Part shown: in pieces, positions 40,162-49,084 of the stretch
Layout of the letters: each line of letters starts with the position of its first letter
Position numbering within the stretch: position 1 is the first letter of the stretch
Origin: Polyangiaceae bacterium
GTDB taxonomy: Bacteria; Myxococcota_A; Polyangia; Polyangiales; Polyangiaceae
DNA length: 64,000 bases
NCBI GenBank assembly: GCA_020633205.1
Contig: JACKEB010000012.1
Coordinates: 372,001-436,000, forward strand
Direction of reading: 5' to 3'
Notes under the pieces: generated by a model
Database searches by the model: none
The model's input: the letters and a program-made list of their open reading frames with translations, nothing else
What the model was told of the DNA's origin: nothing
Position numbers and translations under genes: made by a program

Positions 40162-41047
40162 CGCTCTGAGCGGATCGGGGGGAGAGGGCGCAACAGCCGA
40201 CTTCGGGAGTCACCGCATCGCCCTGGGCGAGAGCACGATCGAGCTGAATTGCCGCGCTTCCGGTCCGCGAGATGCATCGCTGTGCCTTGTTTGCCTGCAC
40301 GCGGTAGGCCACGATCAAGAAGACTACGCCGGCACTCATGGGCTACCCGGGGTGCGTGTCTTGAGCTTCGACTGGCCCGGGCACGGCGGCTCTTCAGCGG
40401 ACCAAACGCCTGCGAGCACTGAGCGCTATGCCGAGGTTGCCGAGCAGCTGCTCTCGACGCTAGATGAAGCCGCAGGGAAACGTCGCTACGTTCTGCTGGG
40501 AAACTCGATTGGCGGGGCGGTGGCGTTACGGCTCGCGACGCGATCCCCCATCGCGTCCAAGATCGCCGGCTTGGTGGTGATCGATGCGGGGGGCCTGGTC
40601 CCGATGGGCGCGAAGGAGCGCGCCTTCTGCCGGGCTTTTGCCTGGGCCTATCGCGCAGCGAGTCGGGGAGGGCTGGCGCGCCGAGTATTGCCTTGGTGGT
40701 ACTCGAGGATGTATCGGCGTCTGTTGGTGGGGCCCGACGCAGCAGCCCGGCGAGACGCGATCGTCGCCGCGGGGCTCCAGCGCGCTCCCGTGCTGAGCCA
40801 AGCTTGGCGTAGCTTTGCGGCGCCGGAGGCAACGGTTATCCCCCACTGCACGGAGGTGCGCGTCCCGACACTGGTATGCTGGGCGCGCTCCGATCCGTTC
40901 AATGCCCTGAGCGCCTCCTTGCCTGCCATTCGCAGCATTCCGCACCACCACCTTGCGGTCTTTGAAGGTGGGCACGCGCCCCACGTCGAACAGCCTGAGC
41001 GTTTCCGCGAGGTGCTGCTCGAGTACTTGGATGCGCTTCGCCAGTAG
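40145..41047 (+). CDS. alpha/beta hydrolase
   Basis: 300 residues from ATG 40145 (GTG 40142 adjacent). Fold motifs: VCLHAVGHDQEDY (oxyanion loop region), FDWPGHGGSS, and LLGNSIGGAVALRLA with nucleophile Ser in G-N-S-I-G. Asp in CWARSDPFN and His in FEGGHAPHVEQPERF complete the triad. Resembles lipase/esterase or C-C hydrolase members with a helical cap. Substrate unknown; control by the divergent TetR suggests an inducible detoxification or catabolic role. Confidence 0.88.
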   Translation: MDTSFIALSGSGGEGATADFGSHRIALGESTIELNCRASGPRDASLCLVCLHAVGHDQEDYAGTHGLPGVRVLSFDWPGHGGSSADQTPASTERYAEVAEQLLSTLDEAAGKRRYVLLGNSIGGAVALRLATRSPIASKIAGLVVIDAGGLVPMGAKERAFCRAFAWAYRAASRGGLARRVLPWWYSRMYRRLLVGPDAAARRDAIVAAGLQRAPVLSQAWRSFAAPEATVIPHCTEVRVPTLVCWARSDPFNALSASLPAIRSIPHHHLAVFEGGHAPHVEQPERFREVLLEYLDALRQ

Positions 41048-41050
41048 ATG

Positions 41051-42514
41051 CTAGCTCACGGTGCGGAGGCTGATCTTCCGACCGTCGCTCGAGCGGTGGC
41101 TCAGCGCACTTCGGTGCGCCTCCCCCCCAGCCAAGGGTGCAGAGTCTTCCGCGACCTCTGCCAGGAGGTCGTAGTCGGTGACCTGCGTGATGCGCGCGCG
41201 GTGGATTTCCCCCGGGGCGACCTCACCACCAGAAATGAAGACGGAGCCGTCGATCTCCGGGGCTTGCCCTGGATGGCGACCGACCATCACCAGCTCGTGC
41301 TCTTCACTCGGGCCCTCGACCAGCACCTCGAGCTCCTTGCCGAGCAGCGCGCGGTTCTTCTTGCGGCTGATTTTGCGCTGGATCGCCATCAGGTGACGGG
41401 CGCGATCGTAGGAGACACGGGCGGGCACCTTGTCACCGAGCTGGTAGGAATGACTCGTGGTCTCGTCGCTGTAGCGGAAGACACCGACGCGATCGAACTC
41501 GGCCCAACGCACGAAATCGCAGAGCTCGTCGTACTCTGCTTGGCTCTCACCGGGGTGTCCAACAATGAATGCCGTGCGGAAAGTCAGATTCGGAACCTGC
41601 TTGCGCATGCGCTCCACCAGCTCTCGCAAGCGCGCGCCACCGTGACCCCGGCGCATGCGGCGCAGCATGCCGTCCGCCGCGTGCTGGAGCGGCATGTCGA
41701 CATAGGGCAGCACACGCGGGTGCGAACCGAGCAAATCCAGCAAATCGTCGCCGAGCTTCTCGGGGTACAGATAGAAGAGCCGCACCCAGCGGATCCCAGG
41801 CACGTCCGCCACGCGCTCCACGAGTTTCCGCAGGGCAGAGGCATCGAAGCGCTTGCCGGTGACGCCGGTCTCGATCTTGGTGGAACCCGAGAGATCGCGG
41901 CCGTAGCTCACCGTGTCTTGGCTGACTAGGTTGACCTCGAGCACGCCGGCTGCGGCAAGCTGCTCGACCTCGCGCACGATATCGTCTGCGCTCCGGGAGC
42001 GCTGTTTTCCGCGTAGATCTGGGATCACGCAGAAGGAGCACTTGCGATTGCAGCCTTCAGCGAGCTTCACGTAGGCGCTGGCGCCGCGGGTGCTGATGAC
42101 TCGCGGATCACTGGCGTGTACGACCCAGTCTGCGGGTTGTCCGACCAGCATGCGGTCTGCGCCGCCCTTCAGCACGCGTTCGAGTTTGAGCATGTCGCTC
42201 GAGCCGAGCACATGGTCGACCTCGGGCATGCCATCGGCGATCTCATCCGGGTGCCGTTGACTCAAACAGCCGGCGACCACGAGGCGCTCGCAGCGACCGC
42301 TCTCCTTGAAGCGCGCCATCTCCAAAATGGTGTCGATGGACTCTTGCTTCGCAGCGTCGATGAAGCCGCAGGTGTTCACTACGATCACCGACGCATCGTC
42401 GGGCTGCTCGGTGTGGGCGTAGCCAGCGCGCTCTGCCACGCCCAGCATCACCTCGCTGTCGACGCGGTTCTTGGGGCAGCCGAGGCTGACGAAGTGGATG
42501 GTGGGAGTCTTCAC
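41051..42514 (-). CDS. rimO: ribosomal protein S12 methylthiotransferase RimO
   Basis: 487 residues. MTTase domain with Cys13, Cys49 and Cys83 for the auxiliary cluster (VSLGCPKNRVDSE, VVNTCGFID, VAGCLSQRH). Radical-SAM Cys155, Cys159 and Cys162 sit in GCNRKCSFCVIP. A TRAM domain is near the C-terminus (GKELEVLVEGPSEEHELVMVGR). The LGCPKN and RKCSFC context distinguishes RimO from MiaB. It methylthiolates an Asp of ribosomal protein S12. A ~50-residue tail after TRAM is longer than usual. Confidence 0.95.
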   Translation of the reverse strand: MKTPTIHFVSLGCPKNRVDSEVMLGVAERAGYAHTEQPDDASVIVVNTCGFIDAAKQESIDTILEMARFKESGRCERLVVAGCLSQRHPDEIADGMPEVDHVLGSSDMLKLERVLKGGADRMLVGQPADWVVHASDPRVISTRGASAYVKLAEGCNRKCSFCVIPDLRGKQRSRSADDIVREVEQLAAAGVLEVNLVSQDTVSYGRDLSGSTKIETGVTGKRFDASALRKLVERVADVPGIRWVRLFYLYPEKLGDDLLDLLGSHPRVLPYVDMPLQHAADGMLRRMRRGHGGARLRELVERMRKQVPNLTFRTAFIVGHPGESQAEYDELCDFVRWAEFDRVGVFRYSDETTSHSYQLGDKVPARVSYDRARHLMAIQRKISRKKNRALLGKELEVLVEGPSEEHELVMVGRHPGQAPEIDGSVFISGGEVAPGEIHRARITQVTDYDLLAEVAEDSAPLAGGEAHRSALSHRSSDGRKISLRTVS

Positions 42515-42652
42515 GCTTCCTTTGGGCCGGTCGGCGGCCGGAGTCGGCTGAGCCGCACAACTGCCAGACGCGCGACTCAGGTCGCCTCGTTTAGCTCATG
42601 CGGTGCAAGCCCGCCAGCCGGCGGAGCGCGTGTGGTTCCGGACCGGCGCGAC

Positions 42653-43822
42653 TCAAGCTTGCTTCATCGAGTCGATGAAGCGGTCGAAGAGGTACAGCGA
42701 GTCGTGGGGACCGGCGGCGCTCTCCGGGTGGTACTGCACGCTGAAGGCCTTGGCTTCTGGCGCTGCGAGGCCCTCGCTGGTCCCGTCGTTCAGGTGCAAA
42801 TGCGTGGTCTTGGCGAGGCTGCCAATGGACTCCACATCGACCACGAAGCCGTGGTTTTGGCTCGTGATTTCCACGCGGGAGGTCGTCAGGTCCTTCACGG
42901 GCTGGTTCAGGCCACGGTGGCCGAACTTCAGCTTGTAGGTCTTGGCCCCGAGGGCCAGCGCGAGCAGCTGATGACCGAGGCAGATCCCGAAGATGGGCTT
43001 CTTGCCGAGGAGACCCTGGATGCTCTGCACCGCATAGTCGACAGCGGCGGGATCCCCAGGGCCGTTGCTGAGGAAGATGCCATCGGGGTTGAGGGCGAGC
43101 ACATCAGCCGCGGACGTGGACGCTGGGACCGCGGTGACGCAGCAACCCGCGTCGACCAAGCAGCGCAGGATGTTCTTCTTGGCGCCGTAGTCATAGGCCA
43201 CGACATGAAACTGCGAGGTTCGCGGTTTGACCTGATCCGGGCGGTAAAGATCCGAGAACTGGAACGGCACCGCCCAGTCCGTGCGCCCCTGGGTGAACTC
43301 GTAGCGCTCCTTCGGCGTGACGCGGCTCACCAAGTCGAGCCCGGACATATTGGGCGCCGACTTGGCGCGGTCGACCAACGTGCTCGGGTCTTCAGTGCCG
43401 ATGGCGCCGTTTTGCGCGCCTTTGTCCCGCAAGAGACGGGTCAGGCGACGCGTGTCGACGCCGCCAATCGCGACGATGCCGTGCTGCTGCAGGTAGTCGC
43501 CGAGGGGCTGTTCCGCACGGTAATTGGATGTGTTCGGGCTGGGGTCGCGGATGATGAAGCCAGCGACCTGAGGCTTGCCGTCGACGCTCTCCGGGTCGTC
43601 CATGTTGACGCCGGTGTTGCCGATCTGCGGAGCGGTCATCGTCACGAGCTGCCCGGAGTAGGACGGATCCGTGAGGATTTCTTGATAGCCCGTCATCCCG
43701 GTCGTGAAGACGACCTCACCCGTGGTGGCACCATCGGCGCCCCAGGAGAAGCCTTCGAACACGCTGCCATCCGCTAGGGCGAGGTAGGCCTTGCGTCGGC
43801 TGTTTCCGGCGCTGGAAGTCAT
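42653..43822 (-). CDS. carA: carbamoyl-phosphate synthase small subunit
   Basis: 389 residues, full length. N-terminal domain begins KAYLALADGSVFEG with TGMTGYQEILTDPSY and ends before the glutaminase half. The glutamine amidotransferase triad is Cys281 (GICLGHQ), His365 and Glu367 (QYHPESAAGPHD). Provides ammonia to CarB for carbamoyl phosphate in pyrimidine and arginine synthesis. The start overlaps the pyrC stop by ATGA; carB is not in the window. Confidence 0.96.
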   Translation of the reverse strand: MTSSAGNSRRKAYLALADGSVFEGFSWGADGATTGEVVFTTGMTGYQEILTDPSYSGQLVTMTAPQIGNTGVNMDDPESVDGKPQVAGFIIRDPSPNTSNYRAEQPLGDYLQQHGIVAIGGVDTRRLTRLLRDKGAQNGAIGTEDPSTLVDRAKSAPNMSGLDLVSRVTPKERYEFTQGRTDWAVPFQFSDLYRPDQVKPRTSQFHVVAYDYGAKKNILRCLVDAGCCVTAVPASTSAADVLALNPDGIFLSNGPGDPAAVDYAVQSIQGLLGKKPIFGICLGHQLLALALGAKTYKLKFGHRGLNQPVKDLTTSRVEITSQNHGFVVDVESIGSLAKTTHLHLNDGTSEGLAAPEAKAFSVQYHPESAAGPHDSLYLFDRFIDSMKQA

Positions 43823-45186
43823 GCGGTGGCTCCTTTCTCACTCACTTCACTGGCTTCGAAGGCAATGCGACCTCCGGCGAGAGTCATCAGCACGCGGCCG
43901 GTGATGGGGTGAGACATGAATGGGGTATTCTTGTTCTTCGTGTGCAGGGTGACCTGATTGGGCTGCCACACCAGCGAGGGATCCACCAGGGTGAGCTCGG
44001 CGACGGCGCCGACGGCGAGCCTGGGAGCCTCGATACCCACGATCTTCGCGGGGCCGGTGCTCATGGCGTGCAGCAGCCGCTCGAGGGGTACCTTACCGGT
44101 GCGCACCAACTCAAGCAGAAGACCGAAAGAAAGCTCGAGCCCCATCAGGCCCGGCGACGCAGCATCGAACTCGCACTCCTTCTCGAGGGGCGAGTGGGGC
44201 GCGTGATCTGTGGCGATCGCGTCGAGCGTGCCATCCGCCAGCGCCGAGACGAGAGCATCCACATCGTGCTGCTCGCGCAGCGGCGGATTCACTTTGCAGA
44301 AGGTGTCGTATCCGATCACCGCGCCGTCGGTCAGCAACAGGTGGTGCGGGGTGACCTCGCAAGTCACCTTCAAGTCGCGGCTTTTTGCCTCGCGAACCAA
44401 GCGCACGGCGCCCTCGGTCGAGATGTGCGCGGCGTGGTAGCGGCTCTTCGTGTACTCCGCGAGCAGGATGTCGCGGGCGATGATGATGTCCTCCGCAACC
44501 CGTGGCCAACCTCGTAAGCCTAACCGCGAGGAAACTTCGCCTTCGTGCATGACGGCGCCCGCCGTCAGATCGTGATCCTCTGCATGTTGGATCACCGGCA
44601 TGTCGAAGTTGCTGGCGTACTCGAGGGCGCGCCGCATCACCTGGGCGTTCATGACGCACACGCCGTCGTCGCTAACGGCCACCGCGCCGGCGTCTCGCAG
44701 ATCACCCATTTCCGTCAGCGCCTCGCCGCGCTGCCCCAGGGTGATGGCTCCGATTGGGTGGAGCTTCGTGCCTCCGACCTCCCTGGCGCGCGTGAGCATC
44801 AACTCCGTCACCGCGCGGGTATCGTTCACCGGCTTGGTGTTGGGCATCACGCACACGTGGGCGTAGCCACCGGCTGCAGCAGCCCGCAGGCCCGAGCGGA
44901 TGTCTTCTTTGTATTCCTGCCCTGGTTCCCTGAGGTGGGCGTGAAGATCGACGAACGCGGGAACGAGCCAGCGCCCGTTCCCATCGATGACACGGGCCTT
45001 CTCCGAAGCGAGCGCGGGCTCTGCAGCTCCGACACCTAAGGCCTGGATCCGATCCTTTTCGATCACCACGTCGACGACTTGGTCGAACCCCGTCGCGGGG
45101 TCGATCGCGCGAACGTTTCGAAAAATCAGGGTCTCGGGGTTCTGGTTGGACGGGGCAGAACGAGCGCCGGACACGGGCCCGCTCAT
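43819..45186 (-). CDS. pyrC: dihydroorotase
   Basis: 455 residues of the class I type. Metal ligands His82 and His84 lie in FVDLHAHLREPGQEYKED. Further motifs are MPNTKPVND, HAEDHDL, YHAAHIST, CEVTPHHLLL, the ATDHAPHS active Asp region, and the C-terminal PSLVWQ. Catalyses the third step of pyrimidine synthesis. It is the first gene of a pyrC-carA pair with 4-nt overlap. An N-terminal extension of about 18 polar residues may reflect a later true start. Confidence 0.95.
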   Translation of the reverse strand: MSGPVSGARSAPSNQNPETLIFRNVRAIDPATGFDQVVDVVIEKDRIQALGVGAAEPALASEKARVIDGNGRWLVPAFVDLHAHLREPGQEYKEDIRSGLRAAAAGGYAHVCVMPNTKPVNDTRAVTELMLTRAREVGGTKLHPIGAITLGQRGEALTEMGDLRDAGAVAVSDDGVCVMNAQVMRRALEYASNFDMPVIQHAEDHDLTAGAVMHEGEVSSRLGLRGWPRVAEDIIIARDILLAEYTKSRYHAAHISTEGAVRLVREAKSRDLKVTCEVTPHHLLLTDGAVIGYDTFCKVNPPLREQHDVDALVSALADGTLDAIATDHAPHSPLEKECEFDAASPGLMGLELSFGLLLELVRTGKVPLERLLHAMSTGPAKIVGIEAPRLAVGAVAELTLVDPSLVWQPNQVTLHTKNKNTPFMSHPITGRVLMTLAGGRIAFEASEVSEKGATA

Positions 45187-45241
45187 AGCACATGGGGCCG
45201 CTTGGCGAAGGCCGAAGTTCCCTGGGCCTTGCGATGGCGCG

Positions 45242-46696
45242 TCAGGTGCTCTTGGCGCCGGTTTTCTTTGCTTTGTGTTTCTTGCGCCGGCTTTGGGACC
45301 ACAGTCCAGCGAGGATCAGTGCGAGACCGGCGAAGAACGCCCCGCGGCGTGCGTCGGAGGCTGGGGAAGTGCTGTCTGCGCCTGGCATGCGACAACCACA
45401 GCCGCCACCGTCGTCCCCACCACCGTTCGACCCACCGCTGCCGCTACTCGTGCCGCCGCTGCCATTGCCAGCGCTTCCGCCTGCACCGGCGTCTTCACCT
45501 GGAACGCACTTTCCGATCAGCGCGCAGGTGCTTGGCCACTTGGCTGGGCAGTACTGACCTGCACGGCTCTCGGCGGGGCAGCTCAACACATCGTCGACCC
45601 CGCTCAGGGTCATCACGGGTTCGAAAGTCTTGCCGTCGGTGGAGCGACCGAGCTCGTAGCCGTGAAAGAACTGGCTGGTGCAGGCGTACAGCTCGGGCCC
45701 AATCCAGCGCAGGCAACCGATGGCGCCGTCGAGATCTCGGGTGAAGCTCGTGGCGCTCAAGCCGCTGATCGCGGACGAGTAGATCCCAACATCGTTTTCG
45801 TCCACGTCGAGCGTCGGGTCGCGGGCGTCGCCGAAGCCGATCCGCAGAGTCGTTCCATCGGGGTCGACGGCAAAGCCGAAGAGCTCCGCTTGTTTGTCGA
45901 GGAGCTGGGTGAACGACTGGCCTGCGTCATTGCTCACCAGCAGCTGATCGCGCGCGTCGCCGTCGATGCGGACGAACACTTGATCCGGATCGGTGGGATG
46001 GACGCCGAGCACATGCGGAGGATTCGTTGAGTCGGCGCCAGGGATCGCCCGGTAATCCCAGGTCTGGCCGCGATCGCTGGACACCAGGAGCATGCCCTCT
46101 GCGGCGCCGCCTCCCGCAGGCTTGAGGTTCCCGGTCACGTAGATGCGCTGACCGTCGCTCTTGGCGCTAACCACCGCGAAGGCGAGCAGCCCGGTGTCCA
46201 AGTCTGCGCCCAGCTGAGTGAAGCTCTGCCCGTCATTGGCAGACGCCCAGACTTGGTTCAAGAACACATTGCCCGGTTGCCCCATGGAAACGAGTGCGAG
46301 CACGCTGTGAGGATCGGATTGCTCCGTGTGGACGTAAGATACGAACTTGTCCTTTGGACCATCCGGGACCGTCCAGTCGCAGCCGAGGCTGCTGCTGACG
46401 GACACGCCATCGAAGCTGCCAACGAGCAGCGCGCCATTCGCGCTCACATCCAGCTTCGGTTTGACGCCTTCGTAGTCGGGCGCTTCCTCGCACAGCCAGT
46501 ACCAAGTGTCTCCGCGGTCCGGCGAGGTCAAAAGGCCAAACGACGCGCCCACCCAGAGGCGGTTCGCGTCGCTCGGATCTTCATACACGAACGCGGACTG
46601 CGGAAACGCGCCGTGGGCGAGTGCGGTCGTCGTAGCTAGCGAACAGGCGGCTGCTACCGCGATGCTCGCGAGGCGCCGCTTGATGCCTCTCACCAT
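45242..46696 (-). CDS. secreted beta-propeller-like protein with probable MYXO-CTERM anchor
   Basis: 484 residues from ATG 46696 with a signal peptide (RRLASIAVAAACSLATTTALAHG). BNR/sortilin-type repeats carry the S-x-D-x-G-x-T-W signature: TSPDRGDTWYW, ASANDGQSFTQ, VSSDRGQTWDY, VSNDAGQSFTQ, STDGKTFEP. The C-terminus has a Gly/Ser-rich linker, CGCRMPG, a hydrophobic helix (GAFFAGLALILAGLW) and a basic tail (SRRKKHKAKK), matching a MYXO-CTERM sorting signal. Binding partner unknown. Lies 55 nt upstream of pyrC, probably by chance. Confidence 0.75.
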   Translation of the reverse strand: MVRGIKRRLASIAVAAACSLATTTALAHGAFPQSAFVYEDPSDANRLWVGASFGLLTSPDRGDTWYWLCEEAPDYEGVKPKLDVSANGALLVGSFDGVSVSSSLGCDWTVPDGPKDKFVSYVHTEQSDPHSVLALVSMGQPGNVFLNQVWASANDGQSFTQLGADLDTGLLAFAVVSAKSDGQRIYVTGNLKPAGGGAAEGMLLVSSDRGQTWDYRAIPGADSTNPPHVLGVHPTDPDQVFVRIDGDARDQLLVSNDAGQSFTQLLDKQAELFGFAVDPDGTTLRIGFGDARDPTLDVDENDVGIYSSAISGLSATSFTRDLDGAIGCLRWIGPELYACTSQFFHGYELGRSTDGKTFEPVMTLSGVDDVLSCPAESRAGQYCPAKWPSTCALIGKCVPGEDAGAGGSAGNGSGGTSSGSGGSNGGGDDGGGCGCRMPGADSTSPASDARRGAFFAGLALILAGLWSQSRRKKHKAKKTGAKST

Positions 46697-46889
46697 CCAG
46701 AAGCGTGAATTTTGGGTGACGTCGGGAGTCTCAGGCGAAGCGCGCATGGGCTGCTGCACCCTGACAGCTCCGCTCATCGGTCGCAAGACCTGAGCAAGCT
46801 CGCAAAGGGGACAGCAGGCCCTAGCTGCGCCGCACTTGCGAGGCGGCGGCGAGGCAGTGACGCCTCGCTGATCCAGATGGGAGCGCAAC

Positions 46890-48659
46890 TCAGCGAGTGA
46901 GGCGCGGTACGTCGCTCGCTGCAGGTATGAAGCCTTCAACGGCGTTGCCCAAGCGACGGGTGACGCTCTGCACGTTCAGCCCGCGGCGTGGCACGAGCAG
47001 GTGACCGCCGAGCTCGGCGTCGGCGTAAGGGGTGTAGTACCCAGTGAGCCGAGTGTGCTCGCCGCTCGTGAGCACCACATCGACCTCGCGCGCTTCGCCC
47101 ATCGCGGACTGACGTAGCTCGACGACTCCCAGGGCCTCGAGCTTACCCGCCGCGGAGACGCTGTAGCTCGCGAAGCTCCCGGCTTTGCGCAGCGGATCGT
47201 TCGAGATGAGCTTCGGGTTCGCATTCACGTAGCTCACGCGTTCGAAGAGCAGGCTGTAGTTGTAGTCGCTGATCCAGGTCGGATCGCAGTAGCCCATGAA
47301 GTCGTAGAGTCCGCTCGGCGAGAGCGGCTGTCCGCTGCGTTGGTCGAAGCCCCAGCTGCCAATTTCTCCGCCCGAGTAGGGGTAGTTCCCGTCGGGGCCG
47401 CCTGCTCCGCCGCAGGGCGCATGAGGCCTGCCAAGAGCGTGACCGAGTTCATGCGCCATCGTGTCCGGGGAGCCACCGAAGCTTCCATCAGGAAAGAAGC
47501 CAAGGCCAATTGCCCCGCGGTAATAGTCGCTGTTCGGTCCCGGTACGGAGCCGAGCCCCGCAGTGCAGCCTCCACTGCAGAACGAGCCCATGGAGGGAGC
47601 TGGGGTGAGCAAACCATAGTAGTAGGTGTTTGGTGCAGGGTTGTCGTCCTGGCGCAGCGCCTGGACGGTGTCGAGGAGGTTACCCCAGCCGCTGGAAGCG
47701 GTGACGTTGCCGCCGTAACCGACCGTCTCTCTCACGTTCAGCTCGATGTCCGCGACGGGGAACATCGCCTTGAGTTGTTCACGATAGGCTTCGATGCGAC
47801 CTGGGCTCGTATCTGGGGTGTAGCCGTTGATGGTCACAGGGACGAGGGTCACCTTGAAGGCGCCGTTCACCTCACTCGCTCCGAGGAGCGTGTCGCCATC
47901 CGCGGGGTAACGGGAGCCCTCGACGGTACCCGGGTGCTGACTCTGGTCGAGCTCGAAGAGCGCGACGCTGTACTTGGCGCTTTTCGTGATCAGACTGCCT
48001 GGCACCTGGAAGTTGATCGAGCTCGAGAGGTCAGCTGCGTTGGATTCGCCGCTCGGGGTGAAGGTCTGTGCGCCTTGTTCGACTCCGTCAATGTAGAGCT
48101 TCGCCTGGACCGCGCGCTGCTCCCACTCTGCCTCTTTTTGCACGTAGACGCGGAGCAAGGCGTCCCGCCCCGCGACAACAGGTGCGTTGAGGCTATCGGT
48201 CAGTGACTGACCGTCACGCATCAGCTTTATCTTTACAGATTGCCAAGCGGAAATTTCTAGCAAGTCGAGCCCAGCTACTGGTTGGGGATCGGGCTCGGGG
48301 GGGTTAGGGGAGCCGCCGCTGCCTGGACTGCCCGTGGTCCCGCCGGTGCTGCTCGGCGGCAGGTCGCTGCCTCCGGCTCCGCCGTTACCTCCGGTCTCGG
48401 ACGGCCCGGCGCCGCTGCCGCCGTCGCCGCCCGGCCAACCGCTGCCGCCGGCACCTCCTTGGTCACCATCACAGGCGGCCAGGCACGCCTGCTCGTCTCC
48501 GGTGGAGCACACGCAGCGGTCCCAACAGGAGAGCGCCTCGGCGCAGCTCTGGGGCGCACCGTTGGTGGCGTAGCCACCGCCGCCCGACGCGTCACAGCCT
48601 GCAAGCGACACCAGGCAGACCAAGGTAGCAAACCCTCGAGACAGCTTCCACGAACGCAT
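46890..48659 (-). CDS. lipoprotein zinc metalloprotease
   Basis: 589 residues from ATG 48659 with AGGAGG 6 nt upstream. Lipoprotein signal ends LVSLAGC. A Cys-containing segment and a GGNGGAGGS-type linker follow. The catalytic site is HELGHALGRPHAPC with His403, Glu404, His407 and His413 (HExxHxxxxxH, metzincin-like). A Met-turn candidate is YDFMGYCDPTWISD. The N-terminal region (VAGRDALLRVYVQKEAEWE) resembles domains flanking M66-type and myxobacterial proteases. Probably surface-exposed protease. Confidence 0.8.
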   Translation of the reverse strand: MRSWKLSRGFATLVCLVSLAGCDASGGGGYATNGAPQSCAEALSCWDRCVCSTGDEQACLAACDGDQGGAGGSGWPGGDGGSGAGPSETGGNGGAGGSDLPPSSTGGTTGSPGSGGSPNPPEPDPQPVAGLDLLEISAWQSVKIKLMRDGQSLTDSLNAPVVAGRDALLRVYVQKEAEWEQRAVQAKLYIDGVEQGAQTFTPSGESNAADLSSSINFQVPGSLITKSAKYSVALFELDQSQHPGTVEGSRYPADGDTLLGASEVNGAFKVTLVPVTINGYTPDTSPGRIEAYREQLKAMFPVADIELNVRETVGYGGNVTASSGWGNLLDTVQALRQDDNPAPNTYYYGLLTPAPSMGSFCSGGCTAGLGSVPGPNSDYYRGAIGLGFFPDGSFGGSPDTMAHELGHALGRPHAPCGGAGGPDGNYPYSGGEIGSWGFDQRSGQPLSPSGLYDFMGYCDPTWISDYNYSLLFERVSYVNANPKLISNDPLRKAGSFASYSVSAAGKLEALGVVELRQSAMGEAREVDVVLTSGEHTRLTGYYTPYADAELGGHLLVPRRGLNVQSVTRRLGNAVEGFIPAASDVPRLTR

Positions 48660-49084
48660 GGGGACCTCCTGGACGCAGCACGGCACGCGGCGACGCGTCA
48701 TGGGACTGCGCGAGCCGGGCCGCCTGCTTCAGCGGATAGTGTGTGGGCGCGACGCCTTTCCTCGGGGGAACGAGCGTCGCTGGGTGTGCAATAGGAGTAG
48801 CTGTCAGCTTTTGGCTGCGCAAACCGCGCCCGCACTTTTCTGCAGTGGCTCTGGCGTGCTGGAAAACCCGCGATCTGACTGCAATTCCACGCGGACTTTG
48901 CATCCCTCAGCGAGAAGAAACGATCACGGGCGCCGCCTCTGCGAGTCCCACCAAAGGACCGTTAGGCGAGCGTGCGCGTGCGGCAACTTGGCTGAAACCG
49001 AGCCGAAGACTCGCGCCCAGAGCGCCCCTGCGATGCCGCCCTGGCTGAGCACGCCGGGCGAAGTCGGGATCGCAGCGGAAAAGT
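48660..49084. other. non-coding gap before the metalloprotease
   Basis: 425 nt between two minus-strand genes. I see nothing beyond the protease ribosome binding site at its left end; no hairpin, repeat or gene stands out. Confidence 0.4.

Noticed and set aside
41048..41929. 293-codon plus-strand frame
   Set aside because: Antisense to rimO.
42116..43777. 553-codon plus-strand frame
   Set aside because: Antisense to carA and the start of rimO, both certain genes; a GC-bias shadow.
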